Notes: generated from the letters alone by a model not told the origin. Positions 28,579 through 39,868 are shown, counted from the stretch's first letter. The stretch is DNA of 64,000 bases from Convivina praedatoris (GCF_933208495.1 NZ_CAKOET010000002.1:1-64000); one strand, 5' to 3'. Numbers and translations: made by a program.

Positions 28579-31500
28579 GTGGCAGGACATTTAGTAAAGT
28601 ATGGTAAAAATCGTACCCGTCGGTCGTATGCTAGCATTAAAGAAGTGCTGGATATACCTAACTTGATTGAGGTGCAATTAGCTTCTTACCAGTGGTTCCT
28701 AGATGAAGGAATCAAGGAAATGTTTAACGACATTATGCCTATTGATGATTTCCAAGGAAATCTTTCATTAGAGTACGTTGATTATAAGTTAATGGAGCCG
28801 AAGTACAACATTGATGAAGCACGTGAACACGATGCCAATTATTCAGCCCCATTGCACGTAACTTTGCGTTTAACTAACCATGAAACTGGTGAAATTAAGT
28901 CTCAAGATGTTTTCTTTGGCGATTTTCCATTGATGACTGAACAGGGAACTTTCATTATTAACGGAGCAGAGCGAGTAATCGTTTCTCAGTTAGTGCGTTC
29001 ACCAGGAATTTATTATAATCAAGAAACTGATAAAAATGGTCGTCCACACTATGGTACTACTGTAATTCCAAATCGTGGTGCTTGGTTGGAATACGAAACT
29101 GATGCGAAGGGAATCGCTAATGTTCGTATTGACCGAACTCGTAAGCTTTTGATGACTGAATTGGTACGGGCCCTAGGTTTTGGTTCTGATTCAGATATCG
29201 TTGACATCTTCTCTGACCATTATGACGCTTTGAACATGACTTTGGAAAAAGACGTACACAAAAACATGTCTGATTCCCGTGTTGAAGAGGCCTTGAAGGA
29301 TATTTATGAGCGACTACGTCCCGGTGAACCTAAAACAGCTGATTCATCGCGTGCTTTGTTAGTTGCTCGCTTCTTTGATCCTAAGCGTTATGATTTGGCA
29401 CCAGTTGGTCGTTATAAGATTAACAAGAAGTTATCATTGAAGACTCGCCTATTAAACGAAACTTTGGCCGAAACTTTGGCTGATCCTGATTCGGGGGAAA
29501 TCATTGCCGAAAAGGGTACTCTAGTTGATAAGACGCTGATGTCGAAGTTAGCTCCTTATTTGGATCGTGAAGACTTTAAAACAGTCACTTATACACCAAG
29601 CGGGGATGCTGTCTTGCAGGACCCAGTTGTTTTGCAAAAGATTAAAATTGAATCTCCTGAAAACCCAGAAAAGACTTTGCTTTTGATTGGGAATGGTCAT
29701 ATTCCAGAAGATGATCACACTGTTCGTCCAGCTGATATTTTGGCTGGTATTAACTACTTCTTGAACCTACAAGAGGGTGTTGGACAAGTCGATGATATTG
29801 ATCATTTGGGTAACCGTCGAATTCGTTCAGTTGGTGAATTGCTACAAAATCAATTCCGTATTGGTTTGACTCGTATGGAGCGTGTTGTTCGCGAACGTAT
29901 GTCAATTCAAGATGCCAGCACGGTAACACCACAACAATTAATTAATATTCGTCCGGTTGTGGCTGCCGTTAAGGAATTCTTTGGTTCTTCACAGCTGTCA
30001 CAGTTTATGGATCAGACGAATCCATTGGGTGAAATGAACCACAAACGCCGTTTGTCAGCCTTAGGACCTGGTGGTTTGACTCGTGACCGAGCTGGAGTTG
30101 AAGTTCGAGATGTTCACTATACGCACTATGGCCGAATTGACCCGATTGAAACGCCTGAAGGTCCTAACATTGGACTAATCAACTCTTTGGCAACTTACGG
30201 TCGCATTAATAAGTATGGTTTCATTGAGACACCATACCGTCGTGTTGATTGGGGTACTCATAAGGTTACTGACCGAATTGACTACCTAACTGCTGATGAA
30301 GAAGATAACTACATCGTGGCCCAAGCTAATACAGAATTGGAAGACGATGGTAGTTTCGTGCATTCAACTGCCATGGCTCGTTTTGGTGAAGAAAACATCG
30401 AAACGCCAGTTGAAAAGATCGATTATGTCGATGTTTCGCCTAAGCAGGTTGTTTCGGTTGGTACCGCTGTTATTCCTTTCTTGGAAAACGATGATTCTAA
30501 CCGGGCCTTGATGGGTGCCAACATGCAGCGTCAGGCCGTTCCTTTGCTTGATCCACATGCTCCAATCGTGGGAACTGGTGTTGAATATAAGGCAGCTCAC
30601 GATTCTGGTGCTGCTTTGATTGCTAAAGCGGATGGTGAAGTTGAGTACGTCGATGCCCGTCAAATTCGTGTTCGTCGTGAAGATGGTCAACTAGATACTT
30701 ATGAATTAATGAAATTCCGCCGCTCCAATGGTGGTAAGAACTATAACCAAAAACCAATTGTTAAAGCCGGCGAACAAATTGAAGCTGATCAAGTATTGGC
30801 TGATGGACCTTCTATGGAATTAGGTGAATTAGCCTTAGGTCAAAACCCATTAATCGCCTTTATGACTTGGCAAGGATATAACTTCGAAGATGCCATCATC
30901 TTGAATGAACGCCTAGTTCGTGAAGATGTTTATACGTCAATTCACATCGAAGAATATGATTCAGAGGCGCGTGATACCAAATTAGGACCGGAAGAAATTA
31001 CTCGTGAAATTCCTAATACTGGTGAAGAACAGCTTAAAGACTTGGATGAAAATGGTATTATCCGCGTCGGAGCTGAAGTACACGATGGTGACATTTTGGT
31101 GGGTAAGGTAACGCCAAAGGGTGTCACTGATTTATCTGCTGAAGAACGATTGTTGCACGCAATCTTCGGTGAAAAGGCTCGTGAAGTTCGTGATACTTCC
31201 CTTCATGTACCGCATGGCGGTGGTGGTGTTGTTCAAAGCGTTCGGATTTATACTCCTGAAAATGGAGATGAATTGGCACCAGGTGTCAACATGATGGTTC
31301 GAGTTTACATTGCCCAAAAGCGTAAGATTCAAGTTGGTGATAAGATGGCCGGCCGTCACGGAAACAAGGGAACTGTTTCTGTGGTTGTGCCAGAAGAAGA
31401 TATGCCATACATGCCTGATGGAACACCAATTGACATTCTATTGTCACCGATGGGTGTGCCTTCTCGTATGAATATTGGGCAAGTTTTGGAACTTCACTTA

Positions 31501-32199
31501 GGATTTGCTGCTAAGAAGTTAGGCATCCACGTTGCTTCACCAGTCTTTGATGGTGCCAGCGATGATGAAATCGAAGAAGCTTTGCAAGAAGCTGGTTTGC
31601 CAGCTGATGGAAAGTCAGTTGTTTATGACGGCCGGACTGGAGAAGCCTTTGATAAGCGTGTTGCCGTGGGAGTTATGCACTATATGAAGTTGGCCCACAT
31701 GGTTGACGATAAGATTCACGCTCGTTCAATTGGACCTTACTCACTTGTTACGCAACAGCCTTTGGGTGGTAAAGCTCAGTTTGGTGGACAGCGTTTCGGT
31801 GAGATGGAAGTTTGGGCTTTGGAAGCCTACGGTGCCGCCTACACATTGCAAGAAATTTTGACTTACAAGTCAGATGATGTTGCTGGTCGTGTTAAGGTTT
31901 ATGAATCAATTATTAAGGGTGAGCCAATTCCACGCCCAGGTGTACCAGAGTCATTCCGAGTGTTAGTCAAGGAATTGCAAGCTCTTGGTTTGGATATGCG
32001 TGTGCTTGATCAAGAAGGATCAGCAGTTGAATTAAAGCAAATGGATGAAGATGATTCTGTTTTGCCAGTTGATGCGTTAGAAAAGTTGGCTCGGAGTAAT
32101 CCAGAGCTATTAAACAAGGAAGATGAAGAGGTTCAGGCAGCCTTTACAAAAGTTGCTAGTGACCAACCCGCTCCTTTAACTGATGATGATCAACAATAA
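28579..32199 (+). CDS. rpoB: RNA polymerase subunit beta
   Basis: The 1206-residue catalytic subunit. The N-terminus [17 protein letters not shown] and the rifampicin region [20 protein letters not shown] are plain, with sensitive-type residues at the usual resistance sites. [13 protein letters not shown] and [18 protein letters not shown] mark the C-terminal half. GTG at 28579 is chosen because GAGGTG (28567-28572) lies 6 nt upstream. rpoC follows after 21 nt. rpoBC here precedes TetR-free DNA and is not placed after rplL as in Bacillus. Confidence 0.98.
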   Translation: MAGHLVKYGKNRTRRSYASIKEVLDIPNLIEVQLASYQWFLDEGIKEMFNDIMPIDDFQGNLSLEYVDYKLMEPKYNIDEAREHDANYSAPLHVTLRLTNHETGEIKSQDVFFGDFPLMTEQGTFIINGAERVIVSQLVRSPGIYYNQETDKNGRPHYGTTVIPNRGAWLEYETDAKGIANVRIDRTRKLLMTELVRALGFGSDSDIVDIFSDHYDALNMTLEKDVHKNMSDSRVEEALKDIYERLRPGEPKTADSSRALLVARFFDPKRYDLAPVGRYKINKKLSLKTRLLNETLAETLADPDSGEIIAEKGTLVDKTLMSKLAPYLDREDFKTVTYTPSGDAVLQDPVVLQKIKIESPENPEKTLLLIGNGHIPEDDHTVRPADILAGINYFLNLQEGVGQVDDIDHLGNRRIRSVGELLQNQFRIGLTRMERVVRERMSIQDASTVTPQQLINIRPVVAAVKEFFGSSQLSQFMDQTNPLGEMNHKRRLSALGPGGLTRDRAGVEVRDVHYTHYGRIDPIETPEGPNIGLINSLATYGRINKYGFIETPYRRVDWGTHKVTDRIDYLTADEEDNYIVAQANTELEDDGSFVHSTAMARFGEENIETPVEKIDYVDVSPKQVVSVGTAVIPFLENDDSNRALMGANMQRQAVPLLDPHAPIVGTGVEYKAAHDSGAALIAKADGEVEYVDARQIRVRREDGQLDTYELMKFRRSNGGKNYNQKPIVKAGEQIEADQVLADGPSMELGELALGQNPLIAFMTWQGYNFEDAIILNERLVREDVYTSIHIEEYDSEARDTKLGPEEITREIPNTGEEQLKDLDENGIIRVGAEVHDGDILVGKVTPKGVTDLSAEERLLHAIFGEKAREVRDTSLHVPHGGGGVVQSVRIYTPENGDELAPGVNMMVRVYIAQKRKIQVGDKMAGRHGNKGTVSVVVPEEDMPYMPDGTPIDILLSPMGVPSRMNIGQVLELHLGFAAKKLGIHVASPVFDGASDDEIEEALQEAGLPADGKSVVYDGRTGEAFDKRVAVGVMHYMKLAHMVDDKIHARSIGPYSLVTQQPLGGKAQFGGQRFGEMEVWALEAYGAAYTLQEILTYKSDDVAGRVKVYESIIKGEPIPRPGVPESFRVLVKELQALGLDMRVLDQEGSAVELKQMDEDDSVLPVDALEKLARSNPELLNKEDEEVQAAFTKVASDQPAPLTDDDQQ

Positions 32200-32220
32200 T
32201 TAAAGAAAGGTACCCAATAG

Positions 32221-35200
32221 ATGGCAATCGATGTAAATAAGTTCGAAAGTATGCAAATCGGTTTGGCTTCACCGGATCAGATTCATGATTGGTCCCATGG
32301 TGAGGTTAAAAAGCCTGAAACCATTAACTATCGAACACTTAAGCCTGAAAAAGATGGGCTCTTTGATGAGCGAATCTTTGGCCCAACCAAGGATTATGAG
32401 TGTGCCTGTGGTAAGTACAAGCGGATCCGTTATAAGGGGATTGTTTGTGATCGCTGTGGTGTTGAAGTTACTTCTTCTAAAGTTCGTCGTGAACGCATGG
32501 GACACATTGAACTAGCAGCGCCAGTTACGCATATTTGGTACTTCAAGGGTATTCCTTCTCGAATGGGACTTGTTTTGGACATGAGTCCGCGTTCTTTGGA
32601 AGAAATTATCTACTTTGCCTCATACGTAGTCGTTGATCCTGGGGATGCTCCCGTAGAAAAGAAGCGTCTTCTAACTGAACGTGAATACCGTGATCTTAAA
32701 AAAGAATACGGTGCTAAGTTCAAAGCTGGTATGGGAGCCGAAGCAATTAAAGAGCTTTTGGCCGATGTTGATTTGGCTGGTGAAGCCGATGCCTTGAAAA
32801 AGGAATTACAAGAAGCCACTGGTCAAAAGCGTGTGCGTGCGGTTCGCCGTCTGGACATTATTGAGGCCTTCTTGCACTCTGATAATAAGCCGGAGTGGAT
32901 GGTCATGGAAGTTATTCCAGTTATTCCACCTGACTTACGGCCAATGGTTCAACTGGAGGGTGGCCGTTTTGCCACTTCTGATTTGAATGACTTGTACCGT
33001 CGAGTAATTAACCGAAATAACCGTTTGAAGCGTTTGTTTGATTTGAATGCTCCTGGTATCATCGTTCAAAACGAAAAGCGAATGTTGCAAGAAGCCGTTG
33101 ATGCCTTGATGGATAATGGTCGTCGTGGCCGTCCAGTTGCTGGACCTGGAAACCGTCCATTGAAGTCCCTTTCACATATGTTAAAGGGAAAGCAAGGACG
33201 TTTCCGTCAAAACTTGCTAGGTAAGCGTGTTGATTATTCTGGTCGTTCAGTTATTGATGTAGGACCATTCTTGAAGATGAACCAAATGGGACTTCCTCGA
33301 CCAATGGCGATTGAATTGTTCCGTCCTTTCATCATGAAGGAACTGACGAAGCGGAAGCTCGCTGGCAATGTGAAGTCGGCTAAGCGTAAAATTGATCGCG
33401 CTGATGAAGATGTGATGGATGTCTTAGAAGATGTTATCAAGGAACATCCAGTTTTGCTAAACCGAGCACCTACTCTTCACCGTTTGGGAATTCAGGCCTT
33501 CGAACCAGTCTTGGTTTCTGGTAAGGCAATGCGCTTACACCCATTGGTTACCGAGGCCTATAACGCCGATTTCGATGGTGATCAGATGGCTATTCACGTG
33601 CCTTTGTCTGATGAAGCCCAAGCGGAAGCCCGTTTGCTCATGTTGGCGGCCGGACACATTTTGGCTCCTAAGGATGGGAAGCCAATCGTGGCCCCATCAC
33701 AGGATATGGTTATTGGAAACTACTACCTAACGACTGAAGAAGCTGGTCGTGAAGGTGAGGGAATGATCTTTAGCTCGGTGGACGAAGCTCGCCTTGCCTA
33801 TGAAAATAAGATTGTTCATTACCATACTCGTGTAGGAATTCAAACGTCATCATTCCCAGCTGACAAGCCATTTACTGAAGAACAACGTGGTAAGGTGATG
33901 GTAACTGCAGTTGGTAAGTTACTCTTTAACGAAATTTTGCCAAGTGATTTTCCATATATTAACGAACCTTCAGATGATAACTTTAAGGGTATCTCTAATG
34001 ACTTCTTCATGGAGCCAGGGGAAGATATTCATGAATATCTCAAGGATCGTGAAATTGTAGCACCATTTAGGAAAGGCTTCTTGTCTGATATTATCGCTGA
34101 GGTATATAAGCGTTATAAGGTGACTGAAACCTCACTATTGTTGGACCGGATGAAGGACTTGGGCTATGATATTTCAACTAAGTCTGGTTTGACTGTGGCT
34201 ATGACGGATGTTACCGAACTAGCCGATAAGCCACAGATTTTAGAGGATGCCCATAACCAAGTTGCGACAGTAACTAAGCAGTTCCGTCGTGGTTTGATTA
34301 CCGATGCTGAGCGTTACCAGCGTGTCATTGATATTTGGAGTAAGGCTAAGGACATCATTCAAGACGAATTGATTGCTAGTTTTGATCCAACTAATCCAAT
34401 CTTTATGATGCAGGATTCTGGTGCTCGTGGTAACATTTCTAACTTCGTTCAGTTAGCTGGAATGCGTGGTTTGATGGCTGGACCTGGTGGTAAAATTATT
34501 GAATTGCCAGTTACATCTAACTTCCGTGATGGTTTGACTGTTATGGAAATGTTTATCTCAACTCACGGTGCTCGTAAGGGAATGTCTGATACAGCCTTAA
34601 AGACAGCTAACTCAGGCTACCTGACTCGTCGCTTGGTTGATGTGGCTCAAGATGTTATTGTGCGTGAGTTTGATAACGAATCTGATCGTGGGGTTGCTGT
34701 ACGCGCTATCATGGATGGTAATTCAGTTGTTGAGCCTTTGTATGATCGAATTGTTGGTCGTTATGCCATGAAGTCTGTTTTTGATCCAGAAACTGGTGAA
34801 AAAATTGTTGCTCGTAACGAGATGATTCATGAAGATGCAGCGCGTCATATTGTGAATGCCGGTATCGAAGAAGTAACAATTCGTTCTGTCTTTACTTCAA
34901 CGACTGAACACGGTGTTTCAGTTCTTGATTATGGCCGTAACTTGGCTACTGGTGAAGAGGTTGAAGTTGGAGAGGCAGTTGGAACAGTTGCTGCTCAGTC
35001 AATCGGAGAACCTGGTACTCAGCTAACTATGCGTAACTTCCACACGGGTGGTGTTGCCGGTGGAAATGATATCACGCAAGGTTTGCCTCGTGTGCAAGAA
35101 ATTGTTGAAGCACGAATTCCTAAGGGACGTGCTGAAATTTCAGAAGTTACCGGACAAATTACCACAATTGAAGAAAATCCTGCTGAACGTACTAAGGCAG

Positions 35201-35883
35201 TCACAATCGAAGGGGAAACGGATACTCGTACCTATACTTTGCCATTGACTGCTCGGATGCGCTTTGGTGAAGGTGACCAAATCAAGCGTGGTGAAGCAAT
35301 CAACGAAGGACCAATTGATCCTAAGGAATTGCTTGCTGTAACTGATACTTTGACAACTGAGTCCTATATGTTGTCAGAAATTCAAAAAGTTTACCGTTTG
35401 CAGGGAATTGAAGTTTCTGATAAGCATATCGAAGTTATGATTCGACAAATGTTGCGTAAGATTCGCATCATGGATCCTGGTCAAACTGATTTGCTTCCAG
35501 GTACTTTGATGGATATTGCTGACTTTAAGCGGGCCAACGAACCAGCTTTATTTGCTGGTAAAGTACCTGCTACAGCTCGTCCAGTCTTGTTGGGAATCAC
35601 TAAGGCTGCCTTGGAAACTAATTCATTCTTGTCTGCGGCTTCCTTCCAGGAAACTACTCGTGTCTTGACGGATGCAGCTATCCGTGGAAAGAACGATCCG
35701 TTAGTTGGACTTAAGGAAAACGTTATTATTGGAAAGATTATTCCAGCCGGAACTGGTATGTCTGAGTACCGTCGTATCAAGCCAAAGGTGATTGGCGAAG
35801 TTGTTGCCAACCCGGAGGAAGAAGGTTTTGAGGCTATTCCTAGTTTGGATGATGTTGCGCAATCAATGGATTCTAATCAATAA
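32221..35883 (+). CDS. rpoC: RNA polymerase subunit beta'
   Basis: A 1220-residue subunit. It has the N-terminal zinc ribbon ([13 protein letters not shown] and VCDRCGVEV), the active-site magnesium motif NADFDGDQM, the bridge/trigger region ([19 protein letters not shown]) and a normal C-terminus. AAAGG precedes the ATG. It is co-transcribed with rpoB. Confidence 0.98.
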   Translation: MAIDVNKFESMQIGLASPDQIHDWSHGEVKKPETINYRTLKPEKDGLFDERIFGPTKDYECACGKYKRIRYKGIVCDRCGVEVTSSKVRRERMGHIELAAPVTHIWYFKGIPSRMGLVLDMSPRSLEEIIYFASYVVVDPGDAPVEKKRLLTEREYRDLKKEYGAKFKAGMGAEAIKELLADVDLAGEADALKKELQEATGQKRVRAVRRLDIIEAFLHSDNKPEWMVMEVIPVIPPDLRPMVQLEGGRFATSDLNDLYRRVINRNNRLKRLFDLNAPGIIVQNEKRMLQEAVDALMDNGRRGRPVAGPGNRPLKSLSHMLKGKQGRFRQNLLGKRVDYSGRSVIDVGPFLKMNQMGLPRPMAIELFRPFIMKELTKRKLAGNVKSAKRKIDRADEDVMDVLEDVIKEHPVLLNRAPTLHRLGIQAFEPVLVSGKAMRLHPLVTEAYNADFDGDQMAIHVPLSDEAQAEARLLMLAAGHILAPKDGKPIVAPSQDMVIGNYYLTTEEAGREGEGMIFSSVDEARLAYENKIVHYHTRVGIQTSSFPADKPFTEEQRGKVMVTAVGKLLFNEILPSDFPYINEPSDDNFKGISNDFFMEPGEDIHEYLKDREIVAPFRKGFLSDIIAEVYKRYKVTETSLLLDRMKDLGYDISTKSGLTVAMTDVTELADKPQILEDAHNQVATVTKQFRRGLITDAERYQRVIDIWSKAKDIIQDELIASFDPTNPIFMMQDSGARGNISNFVQLAGMRGLMAGPGGKIIELPVTSNFRDGLTVMEMFISTHGARKGMSDTALKTANSGYLTRRLVDVAQDVIVREFDNESDRGVAVRAIMDGNSVVEPLYDRIVGRYAMKSVFDPETGEKIVARNEMIHEDAARHIVNAGIEEVTIRSVFTSTTEHGVSVLDYGRNLATGEEVEVGEAVGTVAAQSIGEPGTQLTMRNFHTGGVAGGNDITQGLPRVQEIVEARIPKGRAEISEVTGQITTIEENPAERTKAVTIEGETDTRTYTLPLTARMRFGEGDQIKRGEAINEGPIDPKELLAVTDTLTTESYMLSEIQKVYRLQGIEVSDKHIEVMIRQMLRKIRIMDPGQTDLLPGTLMDIADFKRANEPALFAGKVPATARPVLLGITKAALETNSFLSAASFQETTRVLTDAAIRGKNDPLVGLKENVIIGKIIPAGTGMSEYRRIKPKVIGEVVANPEEEGFEAIPSLDDVAQSMDSNQ

Positions 35884-35888
35884 ATTCG

Positions 35889-35918
35889 AAAATACCAGCG
35901 AAAGCTGGTATTTTTTTA
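35889..35918 (+). terminator. Intrinsic terminator after rpoC
   Basis: AATACCAGC (35891-35899) and GCTGGTATT (35904-35912) enclose a GAAA tetraloop, followed by a T-run. Confidence 0.93.
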
Positions 35919-35968
35919 TTGCTCTTCTTTTTAGGGGAGAGTAGACTTAAGAAAAAGAGGTGGAGAAG

Positions 35969-36415
35969 ATGGATGAGATAGTAACCATTCATTGGATTGG
36001 ATGGATTAAAAAATTAAAACGGCGGCAGGCTTTAGCACTTTCAGTTGCTTTTCTAGTGTTTGTATTATTGATAATGTTTCAAGGTAATAGTGGTAATTAT
36101 CAACAATTTGATTGGAAACAGATTGTACTGGTTATTTATTTTTTCTGGAGTTTTTCACCAGCGGGGGAACAACTAGCCCATCGTGCTTTTCCGTATAATA
36201 AACCTCGATTTCAATATCAGGTGACGACATGGTATCAGTGGGGTCAGGCTTTGCTCTTTAGCGGTGCATTTTTTGTTGTTTCACTGTTTATATGGCGCCC
36301 ACAGTATTTGGCTGATATATCATCTAAGATAGTTATTGCAACCATCATTGGCTTTGTTGCCATGTGGTTACACCGGTGGTTATTAGCCCGAGTGATTAAT
36401 AAAAAATACAAATAA
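35969..36415 (+). CDS. Membrane protein of unknown function, paralogue 1
   Basis: A 148-residue protein with about four membrane helices. The N-terminus is HWIGWIKKLKRRQALALS; the central block is YFFWSFSPAGEQLAHRAFP followed by FQYQVTTWYQWGQ. It shares these blocks with the next gene. ATG at 35969 follows AGAGG by 8 nt. I recognise no family; the conserved Trp/Arg/Pro pattern suggests a defined fold. Its role is unknown. Confidence 0.65.
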   Translation: MDEIVTIHWIGWIKKLKRRQALALSVAFLVFVLLIMFQGNSGNYQQFDWKQIVLVIYFFWSFSPAGEQLAHRAFPYNKPRFQYQVTTWYQWGQALLFSGAFFVVSLFIWRPQYLADISSKIVIATIIGFVAMWLHRWLLARVINKKYK

Positions 36416-36447
36416 CACTGTCTTTGGATAATTTGGAGGAACTGGTT

Positions 36448-36906
36448 ATGAGAGAAGTAGCCAAAATAAATTGGATAGCTTGGATCAAGGGCCTAAAACC
36501 ATGGCAGGCTTGGTTGATATCGTTATTTCCATTAATTACGGTACTTTTAATAGAAACCTATTTCTACCTGAAACCGTTGAGCTACTGGAACCAAAATCGC
36601 TTAGATGGCCGTCAAATCACAATGGCGCTATACATTATTTGGCTATTTACACCAATTGAAACGCAGTTACGTTACCGGCGATTTCCCAGTCAAATGCCTG
36701 ATTACCAATATCAAGTGGCGACTTGGTTCAAGTGGTTTCAAGAATTAATTTGTGCCGGTATATTATTTATAATTTTTCGATTGTATTGGTCAGATGTTCG
36801 TTTAATGAGTGTGTCCTTTCAAATGGTACTTGCTATTTACTTAGGCTATTGTTTTGTACCATTTTATTATTGGTTCAAAGCTAAAATTTTAATAAATAAA
36901 GGTTAA
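36448..36906 (+). CDS. Membrane protein of unknown function, paralogue 2
   Basis: A 152-residue protein with about four membrane helices. It aligns with its upstream neighbour at NWIAWIKGLKPWQAWLIS, IIWLFTPIETQLRYRRFP and YQYQVATWFKWFQE. ATG at 36448 has TTGGAGG 8 nt upstream. The 32-nt gap implies one transcript for the pair. No function is recognised; the pair looks like a tandem duplication that has since diverged. Confidence 0.65.
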   Translation: MREVAKINWIAWIKGLKPWQAWLISLFPLITVLLIETYFYLKPLSYWNQNRLDGRQITMALYIIWLFTPIETQLRYRRFPSQMPDYQYQVATWFKWFQELICAGILFIIFRLYWSDVRLMSVSFQMVLAIYLGYCFVPFYYWFKAKILINKG

Positions 36907-37021
36907 CTATGCTCAAAAGTGGTTGTCCATGCCAAAACCATTATCAATCTTGTGAAAATAATTTAAAGTGATACTTGTTCATTTAAGGAAACTAATAACT
37001 TGTTACGCAATTAATTGAAGA

Positions 37022-37450
37022 ATGCGTATAATTAAAGACATGCAAAATTTAGATTACGAACAAATGAACGGGTTGTCATTGGCTTATATTGGCGATGCAA
37101 TCTATGAACTAGCAGTACGAAAACATCTTTTGGGACTAGGCCTGACTAAGGTTAACGACTTACAACGCCATAGTCGTCATTATGTTTCTGCCAAGGCTCA
37201 TGCTGCCTTATACCAATTAATGGACCAACAACAGATTCTTCAAGATCAAGAGTTACTATATTTTAAGCGCGGTCGTAACGCGAAATCACATACCAAGGCT
37301 AAAAACACTGATGTGGTTTCCTATCGGATTTCAACTGGAATTGAAGCCATGTTTGGTTACTTATATTTATCTAACCAGTCAGACCGTTTGCAAGAGTTGA
37401 TGGAATGGATTTATATTCAGGTTGAAACTGGGGAGGCTAGCTATGAGTAA
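37022..37450 (+). CDS. mrnC: Mini-ribonuclease III
   Basis: A 142-residue RNase III catalytic domain without the double-stranded RNA-binding domain. It trims 23S rRNA precursor ends. Visible are NGLSLAYIGDAIYELAVR with the metal-binding Asp, and LYFKRGRNAKSHTKAKNTDVVSYRISTGIEAMFGYLYL. No clear ribosome site precedes ATG 37022; a second ATG at 37040 is possible, and a TATAAT at 37027-37032 would favour it. The stop overlaps rlmB by 8 nt. Confidence 0.9.
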   Translation: MRIIKDMQNLDYEQMNGLSLAYIGDAIYELAVRKHLLGLGLTKVNDLQRHSRHYVSAKAHAALYQLMDQQQILQDQELLYFKRGRNAKSHTKAKNTDVVSYRISTGIEAMFGYLYLSNQSDRLQELMEWIYIQVETGEASYE

Positions 37451-38192
37451 AGTAACGTCAATTGATTTTATCTTTGGACATCATGCCAGTATTGCCGCAT
37501 TACAGGGTGATCAGGCCATTAACAAGGTCTGGCTGCAAACAGGATTAAATCCAGCTTTGGCTCAACAAGTTCGCAAATTAGCTAAGAAACGGCAATTAAT
37601 CGTACAACAGGTGCCCAAAAGTAAGTTAGATGAACTATCTGATGGTGGCAACCATCAAGGAGTTTTACTGAGCCTAGCAGCTTTTGAGTATGCGCAACTT
37701 GATGATTTGTTTGCCAAAGCAGCCCAACGTCATGAAGATCCTTTTTTCTTAATTTTAGATGAAATTGAAGATCCTCATAATTTGGGATCAATTTTAAGAA
37801 CAGCAGATGCGGCCGGTGTCCATGGTGTCATTATTCCTAAACGGCGGGCCGTCCAACTTACAGCAACCGTGGCTAAAACTTCCACGGGAGCTATTGAACA
37901 TGTACCAGTCGTTCGGGTTGGTAATTTAGTTAATCTGGTTGATGACCTTAAGAAACGTGGTTTATGGATTTTTGGAACTGACATGGCTGGCCAAGATTAC
38001 CGTCAGTGGGATGCTACTGGTGCAGTAGCATTAGTGATTGGTAATGAAGGAAAAGGTATTTCTCCCCTTCTCAAGAAGAAAATGGACGGTATGTTAACGA
38101 TTCCGATGGTTGGACATGTGCAGAGTTTAAATGCCAGTGTGGCTACTAGTTTATTAGTGTATCAAGGATATAATTCACGACACCCACTATAA
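37443..38192 (+). CDS. rlmB: 23S rRNA 2'-O-methyltransferase, TrmH/SpoU family
   Basis: A 249-residue SPOUT methyltransferase predicted to modify G2251 of 23S rRNA. The N-terminal L30e-like domain (FIFGHHASIAAL) is followed by motif 1 LDEIEDPHNLGSILRTADAAGVHGV, motif 2 ALVIGNEGKGIS and motif 3 IPMVGHVQSLNASVATSLLVY. GGGGAGG at 37430-37436 supports ATG 37443. In Bacillus yacP follows it; that gene is absent here. Confidence 0.93.
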   Translation: MSKVTSIDFIFGHHASIAALQGDQAINKVWLQTGLNPALAQQVRKLAKKRQLIVQQVPKSKLDELSDGGNHQGVLLSLAAFEYAQLDDLFAKAAQRHEDPFFLILDEIEDPHNLGSILRTADAAGVHGVIIPKRRAVQLTATVAKTSTGAIEHVPVVRVGNLVNLVDDLKKRGLWIFGTDMAGQDYRQWDATGAVALVIGNEGKGISPLLKKKMDGMLTIPMVGHVQSLNASVATSLLVYQGYNSRHPL

Positions 38193-38221
38193 ACACCGAA
38201 TGGTGCCTGTTGGGGAAAGTG

Positions 38222-38767
38222 ATGAAAGATGAATTACGAGCGGTTGTGTATGCTGCTAAAAAAGGACATGATTGTGCTTATCCGGTATTGATTAGTCGTT
38301 TGAAAGGATTAATTTACCAAGTGCATCACCAGAAAATTAGTGCCCGGGTTAGTCCGGATGACTGGTATTCAGATGCGTTAGAGGTCTTATTACGTTGTAT
38401 TAAGCGTTATAACTTGGAACGCAATCGAGCTAAATTTTCAACATATTATGCCTCTGCTTTACAAAATCGAGCAACCGATTTAATTCGTAGCCACTATACG
38501 GCTAAAAATCAATTCGAACGGGCCTTGTATAGCCAGGATCAAGCCGAATTAGAAGGTTTAGAAAAAGGGACTGATACCCATAATCCCGAACAGATTTCCC
38601 TGTTGAAGGAAGCTCTTTCAAACGTTAGTTTTGCCCAGACTGAGGATTTTTGTAAAGTTGTTCGTCAGCTAGTTGGGGCTCAATCTTATCAGGAAACTGA
38701 GGTTAACAGACGTAGTTTTGACCAAATGCAGTATCGTTTTAAACGAGCAATTCAAGCTATGATTTGA
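38222..38767 (+). CDS. sigH: SigH/ComX-like alternative sigma factor
   Basis: A 181-residue protein with a sigma-70 region 2-like part (SPDDWYSDALEVLLRCIKRYN, then FSTYYASALQNRATDLIRSHY). Region 4 is weak. Its place between rlmB and rpmG-secE-nusG is exactly that of sigH in Firmicutes, where the factor controls competence or stationary-phase genes. Weak sequence conservation is usual for this orthologue in lactic acid bacteria. ATG 38222 follows GGGGAAAG. Identity is by position plus partial similarity. Confidence 0.72.
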   Translation: MKDELRAVVYAAKKGHDCAYPVLISRLKGLIYQVHHQKISARVSPDDWYSDALEVLLRCIKRYNLERNRAKFSTYYASALQNRATDLIRSHYTAKNQFERALYSQDQAELEGLEKGTDTHNPEQISLLKEALSNVSFAQTEDFCKVVRQLVGAQSYQETEVNRRSFDQMQYRFKRAIQAMI

Positions 38768-38817
38768 ACTGCAAGGCTGCAGGTGTTAGAATTGAGGGCA
38801 AAGTGGAGGGCGTTAGT

Positions 38818-38967
38818 ATGCCAAGTTCAAAGGGCTCTTTAGCCTGCACAGTTTGCGGTTCGCGTAATTATACAGTGGTTTTGTCCAAAGATCGTACTGA
38901 AAGACTGACTGTCAAAAAGTTTTGTCCCCATTGTGGAAAGCACACGATTCATCAGCAAACAAAGTAA
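38818..38967 (+). CDS. rpmG: Ribosomal protein L33
   Basis: A 49-residue large-subunit protein retaining both zinc-binding pairs, CTVCGS and CPHCGKH. GGAGGG (38805-38810) supports ATG 38818. It stands directly before secE. Confidence 0.95.
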   Translation: MPSSKGSLACTVCGSRNYTVVLSKDRTERLTVKKFCPHCGKHTIHQQTK

Positions 38968-38981
38968 AGGTAAAAAATCTT

Positions 38982-39158
38982 ATGATTACATATTTTAAAA
39001 ATGTTGCCGCTGAAATGCACAAAGTGACCTGGTTAACTGGCGAACAAACTAGTAAAGAAACGATTGCTGTTTTAGCTGTGTCTGCTTTCTTTGCAATTGT
39101 GGTCGGTAGTTCAGATTGGATTTTACAGCAGTTGGTTAACTTGTTGCTAGCACACTAA
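38982..39158 (+). CDS. secE: Preprotein translocase subunit SecE
   Basis: A 58-residue single-span membrane subunit that clamps SecY. It shows the amphipathic motif FKNVAAEMHKVTWLTGEQT and a C-terminal membrane helix. Length and the rpmG-secE-nusG order are diagnostic. Confidence 0.93.
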   Translation: MITYFKNVAAEMHKVTWLTGEQTSKETIAVLAVSAFFAIVVGSSDWILQQLVNLLLAH

Positions 39159-39187
39159 AAGTATCTGTAGTATACTACTAGTAGCGC

Positions 39188-39211
39188 AAAGAGCTCTTGG
39201 AGCTCTTTTTT
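39188..39211 (+). terminator. Intrinsic terminator / attenuator between secE and nusG
   Basis: AAAGAGCTC (39188-39196) and GAGCTCTTT (39200-39208) form a perfect 9-bp stem around TTG, followed by a T-run. A promoter-like TTGCTA-18-TAGTAT (39144-39173) lies before it and none is seen after it, so nusG expression must pass the hairpin. Confidence 0.82.
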
Positions 39212-39230
39212 ATTTTACATTTAGGAGGTT

Positions 39231-39251
39231 ATGGTGCCTGGAGCATCTTAA
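39231..39251 (+). CDS. Six-codon leader reading frame before nusG (MVPGAS)
   Basis: A strong TAGGAGG (39222-39228) lies 2 nt before ATG GTG CCT GGA GCA TCT TAA. The stop is 4 nt before the nusG start, while nusG itself has only a GGAG at a long distance (12 nt). This may be a translated leader that couples to nusG. The 2-nt spacing is short, so translation is unproven. Confidence 0.4.
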   Translation: MVPGAS

Positions 39252-39255
39252 TAAT

Positions 39256-39828
39256 ATGGCAGAAGAAATGGAAAAAGCATGGTTTGTTGTTCATACTTAT
39301 TCGGGTTATGAGCATAAAGTTAAGGCCAATTTAGAGTCACGAACACAGACAATGGGTATGACGGAACAAATTTTCCGTATTTTAGTACCAGAGCAAGAAG
39401 TTTCAACTGTACAGGATGGTGAAGTTAAAACCACTGTTGAAAATGATTTTCCTGGATATGTTTTAGTTGAAATGGCTACTCCTCAAGATGGTAATATGAC
39501 GGATGAAGCTTGGTATGTTGTTCGAAACACGCCAGGTGTAACTGGTTTCTTGGGATCGCATGGAGCTGGTTCAAAGCCTAACTCTTTATTGCCTGAAGAA
39601 GTCGATTTATTAATGCGTCGAATGGGGATGGTTACCAAAGAAGTTGTTGACCTAGACGCTGAGGTTGGTCAAACGGTTAAAATCATCACAGGTCCATTTA
39701 ATGGAATGGAAGGGGTTGTTACAGCAATTGACCCTGAAAAACAAACTCTTGAAGCTACAGTTGAAGTCTTTGGTCGTGAAACACCAACCGAATTAACTTT
39801 TAATGATGTTGATACCACTCTAAATTAA
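39256..39828 (+). CDS. nusG: Transcription termination/antitermination factor NusG
   Basis: A 190-residue elongation factor binding the beta' clamp helices. The NGN domain (WFVVHTYSGYEHKVKANLE, ENDFPGYVLVEM, VRNTPGVTGFLG) and the C-terminal KOW domain (GQTVKIITGPFNGMEGVV) are complete. An in-frame ATG at 39268 would also fit the family N-terminus. Its leader holds a terminator and a short reading frame. Confidence 0.97.
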   Translation: MAEEMEKAWFVVHTYSGYEHKVKANLESRTQTMGMTEQIFRILVPEQEVSTVQDGEVKTTVENDFPGYVLVEMATPQDGNMTDEAWYVVRNTPGVTGFLGSHGAGSKPNSLLPEEVDLLMRRMGMVTKEVVDLDAEVGQTVKIITGPFNGMEGVVTAIDPEKQTLEATVEVFGRETPTELTFNDVDTTLN

Positions 39829-39831
39829 AAA

Positions 39832-39868
39832 ATAAAAAGGATAATTACTTGGTAATTATCCTTTTTAT
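39832..39868 (+). terminator. Intrinsic terminator after nusG, 17-bp perfect stem
   Basis: ATAAAAAGGATAATTAC (39832-39848) pairs perfectly with GTAATTATCCTTTTTAT (39852-39868). Confidence 0.88.
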
